The translations under genes were made by a program, and so were the position numbers. A stretch of DNA of 64,000 nucleotides. Origin: Billgrantia lactosivorans. Lineage in GTDB: Bacteria; Pseudomonadota; Gammaproteobacteria; Pseudomonadales; Halomonadaceae. The DNA lies in contig NZ_QHGY01000001.1 of NCBI RefSeq assembly GCF_003254665.1, positions 806,001-870,000 on the forward strand, given 5' to 3'. Numbering within the stretch: the first letter of the stretch is position 1; each line of letters opens with the position of its first letter. Of this stretch, positions 1 through 8,900 are shown in pieces. Below the pieces are notes generated by a model. That model did no database searches. It worked only from the letters and a program-made list of their open reading frames with translations, and had not been told where the DNA came from.

Positions 1-684
1 ATGGGCTACCACGTCCACTTCCACGGCCAGAAGGGGCACTACGGCGTCGCCCTGCTGTGTCACAAGACGCTGTGCCCCAGCGGGCCGGAGGAGGTCTTCT
101 TCGGCCTGCCCGGCGACGGCGAGGAGTCCCAGCGGCGCCTGATCGGCGCGCGACTGCGCACCGCCGACGGCGAAGCATTGACGGTGTGGAACGGCTACTT
201 CCCGCAGGGCGAGAACGTCGCGCACCCGACCAAGTTTCCCAACAAGCGGGCCTTCTACGCCCAGCTGACCCAACTGCTGCACGAGCGGCACCGTCCCGAC
301 GAGCGGCTGGTGGTGATGGGAGACTTCAACATCTCTCCCGAGGACATCGACATCGGCATCGGCGAGGCCAACCGCAAGCGCTGGCTGCGCGAGGGCAAGA
401 CCAGCTTCCAGCCGATCGAGCGGGAGTGGCTGGGCACGCTCAAGGCCTGGGGGCTCTCCGACAGCTACCGGGTACGTCATCCGGCGGTGAACGACCGCTT
501 CAGCTGGTTCGACTACCGTTCCCGCGGCTTCGAACGGGACCCCAGGCGCGGGCTGCGCATCGACCATATCCTGGTCACGCCGCCGCTGGCCGAGCGTGTG
601 CGCGATGCCGGCATCGACTACGAGCTGCGCGCCATGCAGCGCCCTTCGGACCACGCCCCGGTGTGGACCGACTTCGACCTATAG
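1..684 (+). CDS. xthA: Exodeoxyribonuclease III, 3' part (5' end outside window)
   Basis: AP endonuclease and 3'-5' exonuclease of base-excision repair, cytoplasmic. The 227 visible residues align with E. coli XthA from about its residue 50 onward: HGQKGHYGVAL near the start, NGYFPQGE, MGDFNISP, DIGIGEANRKRW, DRFSWFDYRS, and the catalytic C-terminal SDHAPVW. The family is about 268 residues, so roughly 40-50 N-terminal residues lie before the window. The first ATG here is an internal methionine, not the start. It converges on the TPR gene with only about 14 bp between stops and no clear terminator. Confidence 0.95.
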   Translation: MGYHVHFHGQKGHYGVALLCHKTLCPSGPEEVFFGLPGDGEESQRRLIGARLRTADGEALTVWNGYFPQGENVAHPTKFPNKRAFYAQLTQLLHERHRPDERLVVMGDFNISPEDIDIGIGEANRKRWLREGKTSFQPIEREWLGTLKAWGLSDSYRVRHPAVNDRFSWFDYRSRGFERDPRRGLRIDHILVTPPLAERVRDAGIDYELRAMQRPSDHAPVWTDFDL

Positions 685-698
685 CGTCTGGCCTCGCC

Positions 699-1778
699 CT
701 AGCGGGTCGAGAGCCAGCGCTCATCGATCTCGACGCCCCGCGCCTGGGCCTGCTGCAGGGCCTCCTGCGCCAGCTCGAGTCGACCCCAGGCGTGCGCCAG
801 CAGGCCCAGGCGTCGCCAGTCCTCCCCTTGCCCGCTGCGCCGGGCGACCTCGCGCCAGGCCGCCAGCGCCCGCTCGCGGTCGCGGGCCTGCTCCCAGGCG
901 CGGGCCAGCAGGCGCCGCTCGGCCAGGGTCTCTGACAGCACCCCGTCGCCCAGCGCCGCCTCGAGCATCTCCGCGGCACGAGCCGGGGTTCCCGCCGCCA
1001 GGTGCAGCTCGATGCGCCGGCGCAGGTCGCTTTCGCCCGCCAGCGCCCCCAGCCGCCAGCCGGCCTCCCAGATGGCCGCGGCGCGCCGTGCTTCGCCGAG
1101 CCCCTGGGCCAGTGCCGCGGCACGTCGCCAGGCCTCGGGCTCGGCCTGTGCATCGAGCGAGGCTTCCAGGTGGGCCAGCGCCTGCTCGCCGCGTCCCGCC
1201 CGCTGGAACACGGCCATCGCCAGGGCCTGCCGGCGATCATCCGGGTCGGGTTCGTCGGCCAGCGCCCGCTCGACCCAATCCGCCGCCTCGTCCCAGCGTT
1301 CAAGCTCGGCCAGGGCGCGCGCCAGGCGCCAACGGTCATCGGGGCTGCCATCATGCCGCTGATGCCAGTCGCGCAGAAGCGTCGCCGCCTGCTCGGTCTG
1401 CCCCGCCGCCAGTCGCAGTCGGGCCTCCTCTCGCAGCCAGCGGTCGCGCTGCGCCTGCGGCGCCCCCTCGGTGCGACGCGCCTGACGCAGCTGCTCGGCC
1501 GCCGCCCCATGGCGACCGGCCCGCGAGTCGGCCCCGGCCGCAAGCTGTCGGTAGAGCGCGCTGGCCCAGCGGTCGGCGGCGTTACCGCTCTCCAGGCGGG
1601 TGGCCTGCGAGCGAGCTCGCTCGCTCACGCCTTCGGGCTCGCCCCGCTGCAGCTGGGTCTGGAGCCGCTCCAGGTCGGCGATGATATCGCCGGGCAGCGC
1701 TGGCGCATCGGCCTGCGCCGCGGCGGCGAGCAGCCACCCGAGACTAGTGACGATGCGCATCACGGCACGAATTGACAT
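699..1778 (-). CDS. TPR-repeat protein of the TonB2-type operon
   Basis: Predicted periplasmic protein of 359 residues with an N-terminal signal peptide (hydrophobic stretch near residues 10-23 ending AQA) followed by Ala/Arg/Glu-rich helical repeats typical of tetratricopeptide arrays (for example WRLARALAELERWDEAADW near residue 150). It is the last gene of the DUF3450-ttpC-exbB-exbD-tonB operon and starts 4 nt after the tonB stop, with GAGGTGA upstream as ribosome binding site. A later ATG at 1760 is possible. In vibrios a TPR protein ends the TonB2 operon and is needed for that system to work. A role as an accessory for siderophore uptake here is inferred from context. Confidence 0.8.
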   Translation of the reverse strand: MSIRAVMRIVTSLGWLLAAAAQADAPALPGDIIADLERLQTQLQRGEPEGVSERARSQATRLESGNAADRWASALYRQLAAGADSRAGRHGAAAEQLRQARRTEGAPQAQRDRWLREEARLRLAAGQTEQAATLLRDWHQRHDGSPDDRWRLARALAELERWDEAADWVERALADEPDPDDRRQALAMAVFQRAGRGEQALAHLEASLDAQAEPEAWRRAAALAQGLGEARRAAAIWEAGWRLGALAGESDLRRRIELHLAAGTPARAAEMLEAALGDGVLSETLAERRLLARAWEQARDRERALAAWREVARRSGQGEDWRRLGLLAHAWGRLELAQEALQQAQARGVEIDERWLSTR

Positions 1779-1782
1779 GACA

Positions 1783-2553
1783 TCACCTCAACTGGAATTC
1801 GAGCCGCTGACGCGCACGGCGCACCCCATCGGCCGGTTCGAACTGCCAGCGCGCCACGGCCTTCTCGGCCGCCGAGTCGAACACGCTGCGGGGGCGCGAT
1901 TCGACCACGCGGACGGAGGAGCGGTCGACGCTGCCGTCGGGACGGATCAGGAACTGCAGCTCGACATACCCTTCGAGACCGCGACGCTGCGCACGCGGAG
2001 GATACTCCGGCGGCACGCGATTGGTCGGGGCGATCTCGCCGACGTCCACCGGGCCCTGCTCGGCGGGAGCGGCCTGCTCATCGCTTTCTTCACCCTCCGC
2101 GGCGGCACTGGACTCGGCCGCAGGAGCCGGTGCGGGGGAGGGTTCCGCTACGGGCTCAGGGGTCGGTTCGGGTTCGGGTTCGGGTTCGGGTTCTGGCTCC
2201 GGCGGCGCTTCACTCAACTCGGGCAGGCTGGTGTCGAGCTCGGGCGACTCGACCGGCTCCGACGGCAGCTCCGGTTCGGGCATGGGGATCTCGCTCTCCA
2301 GCGGCGGCAGCGGCTCCGGCCGGGGCGGCGGGCTGGCCTCGGCCTCGGCCTGGGGCGGCGGCTCGGCACTGGGCTCGGCCACCTCTTCCTGCTCGCTCTG
2401 CTTTGGCTCGGGCGCCTCGGCCATGCGCATCGTCATGCTCTCGTCGAGCACGTCGAACTCCTCCTCCGGCGGCGCCACCAGCAGGGCCAGCAGCCAGAAC
2501 AGCAGCAGCGCAAGAGCCACGCCGCCCAGCGAGGAGAAGGGAATACGGGTCAC
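1783..2553 (-). CDS. tonB: TonB-family energy transducer
   Basis: Inner-membrane-anchored protein that transmits proton-motive force to outer-membrane receptors. The 256 residues show one N-terminal membrane segment (about residues 8-27) and a long Pro/Glu-rich spacer (residues 30-165, with an EP dipeptide run). The C-terminal TonB domain (about residues 175-256) carries the family motif PPEYPPRAQRRGLEGYVELQ. It overlaps exbD by 4 nt and is followed closely by the TPR gene. The domain is of the short TonB2 type rather than the longer enterobacterial TonB. The three receptors at 10-17 kb are likely clients. Confidence 0.92.
   Translation of the reverse strand: MTRIPFSSLGGVALALLLFWLLALLVAPPEEEFDVLDESMTMRMAEAPEPKQSEQEEVAEPSAEPPPQAEAEASPPPRPEPLPPLESEIPMPEPELPSEPVESPELDTSLPELSEAPPEPEPEPEPEPEPTPEPVAEPSPAPAPAAESSAAAEGEESDEQAAPAEQGPVDVGEIAPTNRVPPEYPPRAQRRGLEGYVELQFLIRPDGSVDRSSVRVVESRPRSVFDSAAEKAVARWQFEPADGVRRARQRLEFQLR
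2165..2193. repeat. Hexanucleotide repeat inside tonB
   Basis: Four perfect tandem GGTTCG units plus a partial unit. On the minus strand they encode the EPEPEP run of the TonB periplasmic spacer. In-frame hexamer slippage would lengthen or shorten the spacer without a frameshift. Confidence 0.75.
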
Positions 2554-2957
2554 GACCGGCTCCGGCTGGCGGCCACCGCCACCTGCTCCACACCCGCCTC
2601 GCGGATGCGATCCATCACTTCGATCAGCAGGCCGGTGGTGGAGTCGCGATCGGCCTGGATCACCACGGAGCCGTCGTCACTGACCAACCCGGCCACCTCA
2701 TTGCCGACGCGATGCAGGTCCACCGCGCGACCGTCGACCCACACCGCTCCCTCCGGCGTGATGGCGACCATCACCTGGGCGTCGGGCCGCGGCGAGGCGG
2801 CGCTCGATTCGGGGCGCTCGACCTCCACCCCGCTCTCCTTGATGAAGCTGGTGGTGACGATGAAGAAGATCAGCATGATGAAGACGACGTCCAGCATCGG
2901 CGTCAGGTTGACCTCGCTGGCTTCGCCATCGTCGGCGCCAAGGCGGCGTCTACGCAT
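2550..2957 (-). CDS. exbD: ExbD/TolR-family proton-channel subunit
   Basis: Partner of ExbB in the proton-driven motor that energises TonB. It has 135 residues with a single N-terminal transmembrane helix preceded by the family signature NLTPMLDVVFIMLIFF. The Asp in MLDVV corresponds to the essential membrane aspartate of ExbD. A periplasmic C-terminal domain follows. It overlaps the upstream exbB by 8 nt and tonB by 4 nt, so translation is probably coupled. Confidence 0.93.
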   Translation of the reverse strand: MRRRRLGADDGEASEVNLTPMLDVVFIMLIFFIVTTSFIKESGVEVERPESSAASPRPDAQVMVAITPEGAVWVDGRAVDLHRVGNEVAGLVSDDGSVVIQADRDSTTGLLIEVMDRIREAGVEQVAVAASRSRS

Positions 2958-3519
2958 CGGTATCCTCCACGGCGCGAGCCAGGCGGTCGTGCAGCCGCTG
3001 GTCCTCGCGACGAATGATGTGCTCGAGACGGCTGGTGAAGAGTAGCCCCACCACCGCCACTGCCATGCCGGTCAGGGTGGGCAGGGTGGCGCGGGCGACG
3101 CCGTCGGCCATGGCCCTGGCCTGGCTGGTGTCGGTCATCGCCAGGCTGTCGAACACGGCAATCATGCCGGTCACGGTACCCAGCAGGCCCAGCAGCGGGC
3201 ACAGCGCCACCAACAGCCTGAGCCATGGCAGCGGACGCCGCAGACGCCCGATCAGCTCCCGCGCCCAGGCCTCGCGCAGGGTCAAGGCACTCCAGCTCAG
3301 GTGATCATGGCGTGCCGCCCAGCGCCCGATCAGGGCGCGCCTCGCCCGGCGATAGGTAATGCGGAAATACCACACCCGCTCCAGCGCCAGGCTGAACAGC
3401 AGCATCGCCACCAGGGCGATCACGACCAGTACCGCACCGCCCGCCTCGACCAGGCGCTCAAGCGGCTCAAGCCAGAGCGGGATCACGGCGCGTGCCCCCG
3501 GTAACGCTGCCCGGTCCAT
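2950..3519 (-). CDS. exbB: ExbB-type MotA/TolQ/ExbB proton channel (second copy)
   Basis: Short ExbB of up to 189 residues with three membrane segments. The conserved proton-channel core is present (PLLGLLGTVTGMIAVFDS near residues 108-125), as is a final helix TLPTLTGMAVAVVGLLF. It is the second MotA/TolQ/ExbB protein of the operon and corresponds to ExbB2 of vibrio TonB2 systems. The ATG at 3519 overlaps the end of the TtpC-like gene by 53 bp. A GTG at 3486, reducing the overlap to 20 bp and just before the first hydrophobic region, is an equally good start. Confidence 0.9.
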   Translation of the reverse strand: MDRAALPGARAVIPLWLEPLERLVEAGGAVLVVIALVAMLLFSLALERVWYFRITYRRARRALIGRWAARHDHLSWSALTLREAWARELIGRLRRPLPWLRLLVALCPLLGLLGTVTGMIAVFDSLAMTDTSQARAMADGVARATLPTLTGMAVAVVGLLFTSRLEHIIRREDQRLHDRLARAVEDTDA

Positions 3520-4849
3520 GCGGACGCTGTTCGAGCTGCTCGGCCAGTGCCGCGCTCGCCTGCCCCTCCACCAGACCGGCCAGGTGCCGGCTGCGACCCG
3601 CCAGGGCGGTGTGGGCGAACAGCAGCGGCACGGCGGTGATCAAGCCCAGCACGGTGGTCACCAGCGCCTGACTGATGCCGCCGGCCATCAGCTGGGGATC
3701 GCCGGTGCCGAACACGGTGATCGCCTGGAAGGTCACGATCATGCCGGTCACCGTGCCCAGCAGCCCCAGCAGCGGCGCCACGGCGGCCAGCAGCTTGACG
3801 ATCGGCTGGCCACGCTCGAGGCGCGGCAGCTCGGCCAGCACGGCTTCGTCGAGGCGGGCCTCGAGCGCCTCCGGCACGGGGTCGTCCTGTAGCGCGCGAA
3901 AGCGCAGCAGGACACGTCCGAGCGGGTTGTCTTCGCGCAGCGTGTCGAGGTCGCGCAGCTGACGGCGCATGGCCAGGCTGACCTTCAGCAGGTAGCCGTA
4001 CTGCAGCAGGGCCACCAGCAGGCCGATGGCGCCCAGCCCGACCACCACGTAGCCCACGGCGCCCCCCTGGTGAAAGCGCTCGACCAGGCTGGGACGCTGC
4101 GCCAGGGCCGCCATCACTTCGCCCCGGGTCGGGTCCAGCGTGAGTTCGCGGGATTCTCCGGCATGGAAGGCCGCCAGGCTGTCGACCACTTCGGAGGGAG
4201 TGCGCTCGACCACCGATAGCGCTTCGTCGTCGGCGCCGCGCCGCAGCAGATGGCTGTCGGTGAAGGCGGCGAAGTCGCCCAGGCGCACGACCTCGCGGTC
4301 AGCGATGTCGCCACTGGCATCCGCCACCGGCGCCTCGAAGCGGATCACGCGAGCGCTGTCGACCGTCAGCGCGATCAGGCTGTCGGCGAACGCCTCCAGG
4401 TGCCCGAGCTCGAGCACCTCGGCATCGTCGAGGCGTGGCGGCAGACCGGCACCGCCCACGACGAGCCAGCTATCCGCCAGGCTGTCGCGCAGCTCGCCGC
4501 TGTGCTCTTTCAGCGATGCCAGGATAGCCTCGAGATCGTCGTCCTGCTCGTCCTGGCGCGCCTCGAGGGTGTCGCCCCGCGCGTCCTGCTCGCGCGCCCT
4601 TCGCTTGAGCGCCTCGTTTCGCGTCTCGGCCTCGGCATGCGAGGCGCGCGCCTCTTCCAGGGCCGCCTCGAGCGCCTCGCGGTCCTCGACCAGCTCGGCC
4701 AGTCGCGCCCGGTCGCGGCTCTCCGCGGCTTCGCGTTCGGCACGCAGGCTCTCGAGCGGCTCCGACTGGGCCTGGGCTTGCACCTGGCCCAGCCCGACGC
4801 TCAGCCACAACGCTGCCAGGAAGGCCGCGGCGTATCGTGTCGCCTTCAT
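3467..4849 (-). CDS. TtpC-like ExbB protein with large periplasmic coiled-coil domain
   Basis: A 460-residue protein: signal peptide (MKATRYAAAFLAALWLSVG, cleavage after about residue 27), an Arg/Glu/Ala-rich coiled coil (about residues 30-130), further periplasmic sequence, then three membrane helices with the MotA/TolQ/ExbB signature APLLGLLGTVTGMIVTF (about residues 355-375). This architecture matches TtpC of vibrio TonB2 systems, which is required with ExbB2/ExbD2/TonB2. The start at 4849 was chosen for the signal peptide; the frame stays open upstream but is low-quality sequence overlapping the previous gene. It overlaps the DUF3450 gene by 4 nt (ATGA). Confidence 0.88.
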   Translation of the reverse strand: MKATRYAAAFLAALWLSVGLGQVQAQAQSEPLESLRAEREAAESRDRARLAELVEDREALEAALEEARASHAEAETRNEALKRRAREQDARGDTLEARQDEQDDDLEAILASLKEHSGELRDSLADSWLVVGGAGLPPRLDDAEVLELGHLEAFADSLIALTVDSARVIRFEAPVADASGDIADREVVRLGDFAAFTDSHLLRRGADDEALSVVERTPSEVVDSLAAFHAGESRELTLDPTRGEVMAALAQRPSLVERFHQGGAVGYVVVGLGAIGLLVALLQYGYLLKVSLAMRRQLRDLDTLREDNPLGRVLLRFRALQDDPVPEALEARLDEAVLAELPRLERGQPIVKLLAAVAPLLGLLGTVTGMIVTFQAITVFGTGDPQLMAGGISQALVTTVLGLITAVPLLFAHTALAGRSRHLAGLVEGQASAALAEQLEQRPHGPGSVTGGTRRDPALA

Positions 4850-5613
4850 GTGTCGTCCTCCACCGACTCGAGCGGCTGCGACAGCGGCACGCTGAGCAGC
4901 TCCGGTGCGCGACGGTCGCGGGCAATGCGCAAGCCGTTGCGAATTTCGCGGCGCTGGGTTTCGTCGAGCGCGGCCCAGCTGCCCGCATCGGCCTGCCACA
5001 CGCGGCCCGCGCGGCCATCGGGGGTGAGATAGTAGAAGCCCACGCGTCCCAGGCGCAGGTAGTCCACCTCGCGGCGCGAGTCCCCCTCGCCCAGGTAACC
5101 TCGCCAGGCATCGACTTCGCTGCCGTACTCCAGTTCGGCGCGCCAGGCCTCGACAATGCGCTCCCAGCGCTCTGCCGCGGACAGTTCGTCGGCCTGGGAG
5201 CGCAGGCTGGCCACCCGCGCCAGGCGCTCCTCGCGCAGGAACGGCATGTCGTTTTCGACCCAGCGCTCGAGACGGTCGATCATGCGCTCCTGCAGCGCCG
5301 GCAAGGCGTCGCGGGTTTCCTCCAGCGTATCCAGGGCCTGCTCGCGGCGTTCCAGCGAAGCGGCCTGACGCTCGAGGCGAGGCGCGAGTTCGGCGTTCTC
5401 CCGAGCCAGCCGTCGCTCGTCGCGCTCCAGCTCGCGCAGCTCCTCGAGCATGGCCCGCGACTCGTCATCGGCGGCGTCGATGCGCTCCTGCAGCTCGGCC
5501 TGGCTGCGCTGGGCTTGCCTGGCCTCCTCGCGGACCTCGGGGTCGGCAACGGCCGAGGCAACGAGGCCCAGCCACAGCAGGCCCATGAGGCAGGGGGGTC
5601 GAAACGATCTCAC
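4846..5613 (-). CDS. DUF3450 periplasmic coiled-coil protein, first gene of the TonB2-type operon
   Basis: A 255-residue exported protein. From the GTG at 5613 it has a basic N-terminus, a hydrophobic core (LMGLLWLGLVASAVA) and a cleavage site near ADPEV. A long heptad-like coiled coil (about residues 30-130) and the typical DUF3450 tail (VDYLRLGRVGFYYLTPDG) follow. GGGAG seven nt before the GTG supports this start over the ATG at 5586. DUF3450 proteins open TonB2/TtpC operons in marine gammaproteobacteria; their exact job is not established. A strong Fur box lies 64-82 bp upstream, so the whole operon is probably iron-repressed. Confidence 0.85.
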   Translation of the reverse strand: MRSFRPPCLMGLLWLGLVASAVADPEVREEARQAQRSQAELQERIDAADDESRAMLEELRELERDERRLARENAELAPRLERQAASLERREQALDTLEETRDALPALQERMIDRLERWVENDMPFLREERLARVASLRSQADELSAAERWERIVEAWRAELEYGSEVDAWRGYLGEGDSRREVDYLRLGRVGFYYLTPDGRAGRVWQADAGSWAALDETQRREIRNGLRIARDRRAPELLSVPLSQPLESVEDDT

Positions 5614-5982
5614 TGGCGGACTCCCGAGACGTGAAAGGGTGAACGGTCGCCTTGGGTGGGCGGCGTCGATGATGCCACTAATGATAATTGTTATCAATCC
5701 ACTGGTCGCGCCGGCCACCTGCGGACCTCGGGCATGCCCGGCGACAGGGAGGTCCGAGAATTGCGTAAAGAAATGTTCGCTTTTCTTTCAGAAGCGAAAC
5801 GCAACGAAACGCTATATTTGCGCCGTCCTGCCCGATAGAACACCCCCAGGGACGACACAGGGGCAACTGACTGCCCAGCCACGCGACCCGAGCCCCGCTC
5901 ACTCGCGTGTGCGCTTCTTCTGCCGCAGACGACATTCGGCCCGCCCCGGCGGCCTGCTTTCACTATTCATGGCGGTAGTCCC
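5614..5982. other. Divergent intergenic region between the TonB2 operon and the RTX protein gene
   Basis: 369 bp without a credible gene. It holds the best Fur box of the window at 5677-5695, close to the minus-strand operon. An AT-richer stretch at 5760-5820 contains TATATT (5813-5818) as a possible -10 for the plus-strand RTX gene, but no convincing -35 sits 16-18 bp upstream. A 60-codon open frame at 5656-5838 has no ribosome binding site and is not called. Confidence 0.7.
5677..5695. promoter_or_regulatory. Fur box upstream of the TonB2-type operon
   Basis: Hand alignment to the 19-bp consensus GATAATGATAATCATTATC gives 15 of 19 matches. The core TGATAA-TTG-TTATCA (5682-5696) is a perfect inverted repeat. 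It lies 64 bp upstream of the DUF3450 start and about 290 bp from the RTX gene. Confidence 0.85.
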
Positions 5983-8900
5983 ATGCGTCCCTTCATCGAT
6001 GCCTCTCTCAGCAGCCAGTGGAACGGCGGCTTCGTGATGGAGATCTTCATCACCAATCAGGGAACTCAACCGATCGTCGACTATCGCGTCGAATTCTCCC
6101 TCGATGCGACCGTCACCGATGTCTGGAATGGCACGATCGCCGGTCACGACGCTGGCCGTTACGCCATTGTCGACGATGACATCGCCAACGACATCGCGCC
6201 GGGTGAAACCGTGAGCTTCAAGTTCAAGGCCCTCGGCGAAAGCGGCCAGATGCCCGGCTCGCTGACGGTCAATGGCGTCGCTCCCGAGCTCTCCCCCCAG
6301 GCGGAAATGCTGCTGGCCGCCGAGAGCCTCGAACCCCAACCGCCCGAGCCCAGCCCTTTCGACGAGGATGGAGTCGCTACCGTCGGCCCCGGGATCACCG
6401 CCACCGAGCTGCAGGCGCTGATCGACTCCGCCCCGGAGGGCGCCGTACTTCGCCTGGCCGCCGGTGACTATCGCTTCGATCAGACGATCACGGTGAGCCG
6501 CGCGGATATTGCCCTCGTCGGAGCGGGACGCGGCGAGACGCGCATCACTTTCAGCAACGAAGCGCTCGCCTCGGGCGATGCGCACGGCTTCCTGGTGGAA
6601 GGCACGGCGACGCGCTTCGCCGGCTACCTCGGGCAGGATGCCGCGATGGGCGACAACCGCCTGTCGCTCAGGGCCGACCATGGCTTGCAGGTCGGCGACA
6701 CCGTGCGCATCTGGCAGGACAACACGCAGGCGTATTTCGACGAGATCGGCGATACCTCCTGGCAGAAGCTCAATGCTCCCCTGCGCACCAGCATGGCCAA
6801 GGTGGTCTCGGTGGACGGCGGCACGGTGACGCTCGACCGGGGCCTGCACTTCGACTTCGACGGTGGCGAGGCCAAGGTGCAGCGCTTCGACGCGCTGGAG
6901 AACGTGACCCTGCAGGGCTTCACGCTGGGCTACGAGCTGGGTGCGCCCGACAAGGCATCGTTCAGCAACAGCCTGGCGGAGCTGACCGGTTACCAGGCGA
7001 TCAAGCTCAACGGCACGGTGGGCGCCCGGGTCGTGGACATCGAGGTGCTCGATGGCCCCTCCACCGCCTTCGAGTTCGCCCTCTCGCTCGACTTGCATGC
7101 CGACTCGCTCGGCGCGCATGGCGCCTTCAACAAGGGCGGCGGCGGCAATGGCTACGCCTACGAGCTGCGCGAGAGCTATGACGGCACCTTGAGCAACCTC
7201 GAGGACTCGGGCATGCGCCATAGCGTGCTGTTCGCCTCCTGGCGCTCCTCGGTGGGCAACGACATCCATGTGAAGGCGACGGATCGCGACATCAACTTCC
7301 ACGGTGGCCAGGACCATGGCAATACCGTGCACGTCGAACGCTCGATTCGCGACGCCGAGGCCGATGGGCTCTCCCCCGTGGTGTGGTACAACAGCGGCGG
7401 CGAGACGTTCGGTGCCATCACCGAAGCGGGCGCCAATCAGATCGTCTTCGACTACGCGATCGGCACGCGCCGTGACGACCTGATCCTGGGGACCGACAAT
7501 GGCGTCTATCTCGATGGCGCCCTGGGCCACGATACGCTGATCGGCGGCAGCGGCGACGATGTCCTGCGTGGCGGCCTGGGCAACGACCTTCTCCACGGTG
7601 GTGCCGGCTTCGACGTGGCGCATATGGAGCAGGGCTACAGCGCCTACGAGATCCACTTCAACGACGACGGCAGTGCCCTTCTCTCCAGCGCAGGCGAGGA
7701 CGATTTGCTGATCGATGTCGAGCGTGTACTGTTCACCGATGGCGCCGTGCTCGACATCGTCTCGCGCTCCGTATCGCTGGGGGAGGCACCGAGCGTTCCC
7801 ACGCCGGAGGAGATCCTCGCCGACCCCGCCCCGGGCACGGGCACCGACACGCCCCTGCCCGAGGAGGAGGCCGCGACCGGGGCACCTGAAGAGTCGACGC
7901 CGGAACCGGACTCGCCCCTGCCCGAAGCCGGGGAACCGGCCCTCGATGCCAGCGGTTTCGACCTCGGCCTGACCGTTGCCAGCCGTTGGTCTGGCGGCTA
8001 CGTGTTGCGTGTGGAGGTCGCCAACCACACCGCCATCGACGTGGCCAGTCCCGAGATCGCCTTCACCTTGCCGGCGGAGATCACCACCTTCTATGGCGCG
8101 ACGCTGCTGGAGCAAAATGGCGATGCCTACCGGGTCGCCTATGACGGCAGCGACACGCTCAAGGCCGGCGGAGTGATGCGCTTCTCGTTCAAGGCCTACG
8201 CACCGGTCAGCGAGCTGCCGACGTCGCTGGCCCTGAACGGCACCGAGCTGACGCTGGACCCGACGGCGCTGGTAGCCGGAGAAGCCGCCGACCCGGCCCT
8301 GGTCGAGGCCCTGACCCCCGCCCCCACGGCCGCGGATTTCCTCGACATCGCCAGCAATGTCACCAAGACCTGGTCGGGTGGCTACATGTCCGAGGTACTG
8401 GTCACCAACACCGCGGACGTCGTCATCGAGATGCCATCGGTAAGCTTCAGCCTGCCGGGGAGCATCACCGACATGTGGAACGGAACATATACCGCCACTG
8501 AGGAAGGCTACGCCGTGGCCGCGACCGGCGGTGCAACGACACTGGATCCCGGCGAGACATGGCGCATCTCCTACAAGGTCCGCGACGACAGCCAGGCCCT
8601 GCCCGAAGGTCTTGCCGCCGAAGGCAAGCTGGCCGGTACCCCCACAGTGGAACTGGATGGCCAGATCGGCACCGAGGGCGACGACACCCTGCTGGGCACG
8701 GCGGAGGCCGACGTCCTCTACGGCGGCCTGGGCGGCGACAGCCTGACCGGCGGCGAGGGTGGAGACCGCTTCGTCTACCTCTCGACCTACGAGTCGACGG
8801 CGTTCGAGAGCGACATCATCGTCGACTTCGAGCGTGGTGAAGGCGACCTGATCGACCTCTCAGGCATCGATGCGGATCTCGCCAGCGATGGCGCGCAGGC

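Noticed and set aside
5656..5838. 60-codon open frame over the Fur box region
   Set aside because: No ribosome binding site, starts upstream of the Fur box on the plus strand, no recognisable sequence.
5899..8115. 738-codon open frame on the minus strand opposite the RTX gene
   Set aside because: GC-rich shadow of the real plus-strand gene; its composition is unlike any protein family, whereas the plus strand has CBM and RTX motifs.
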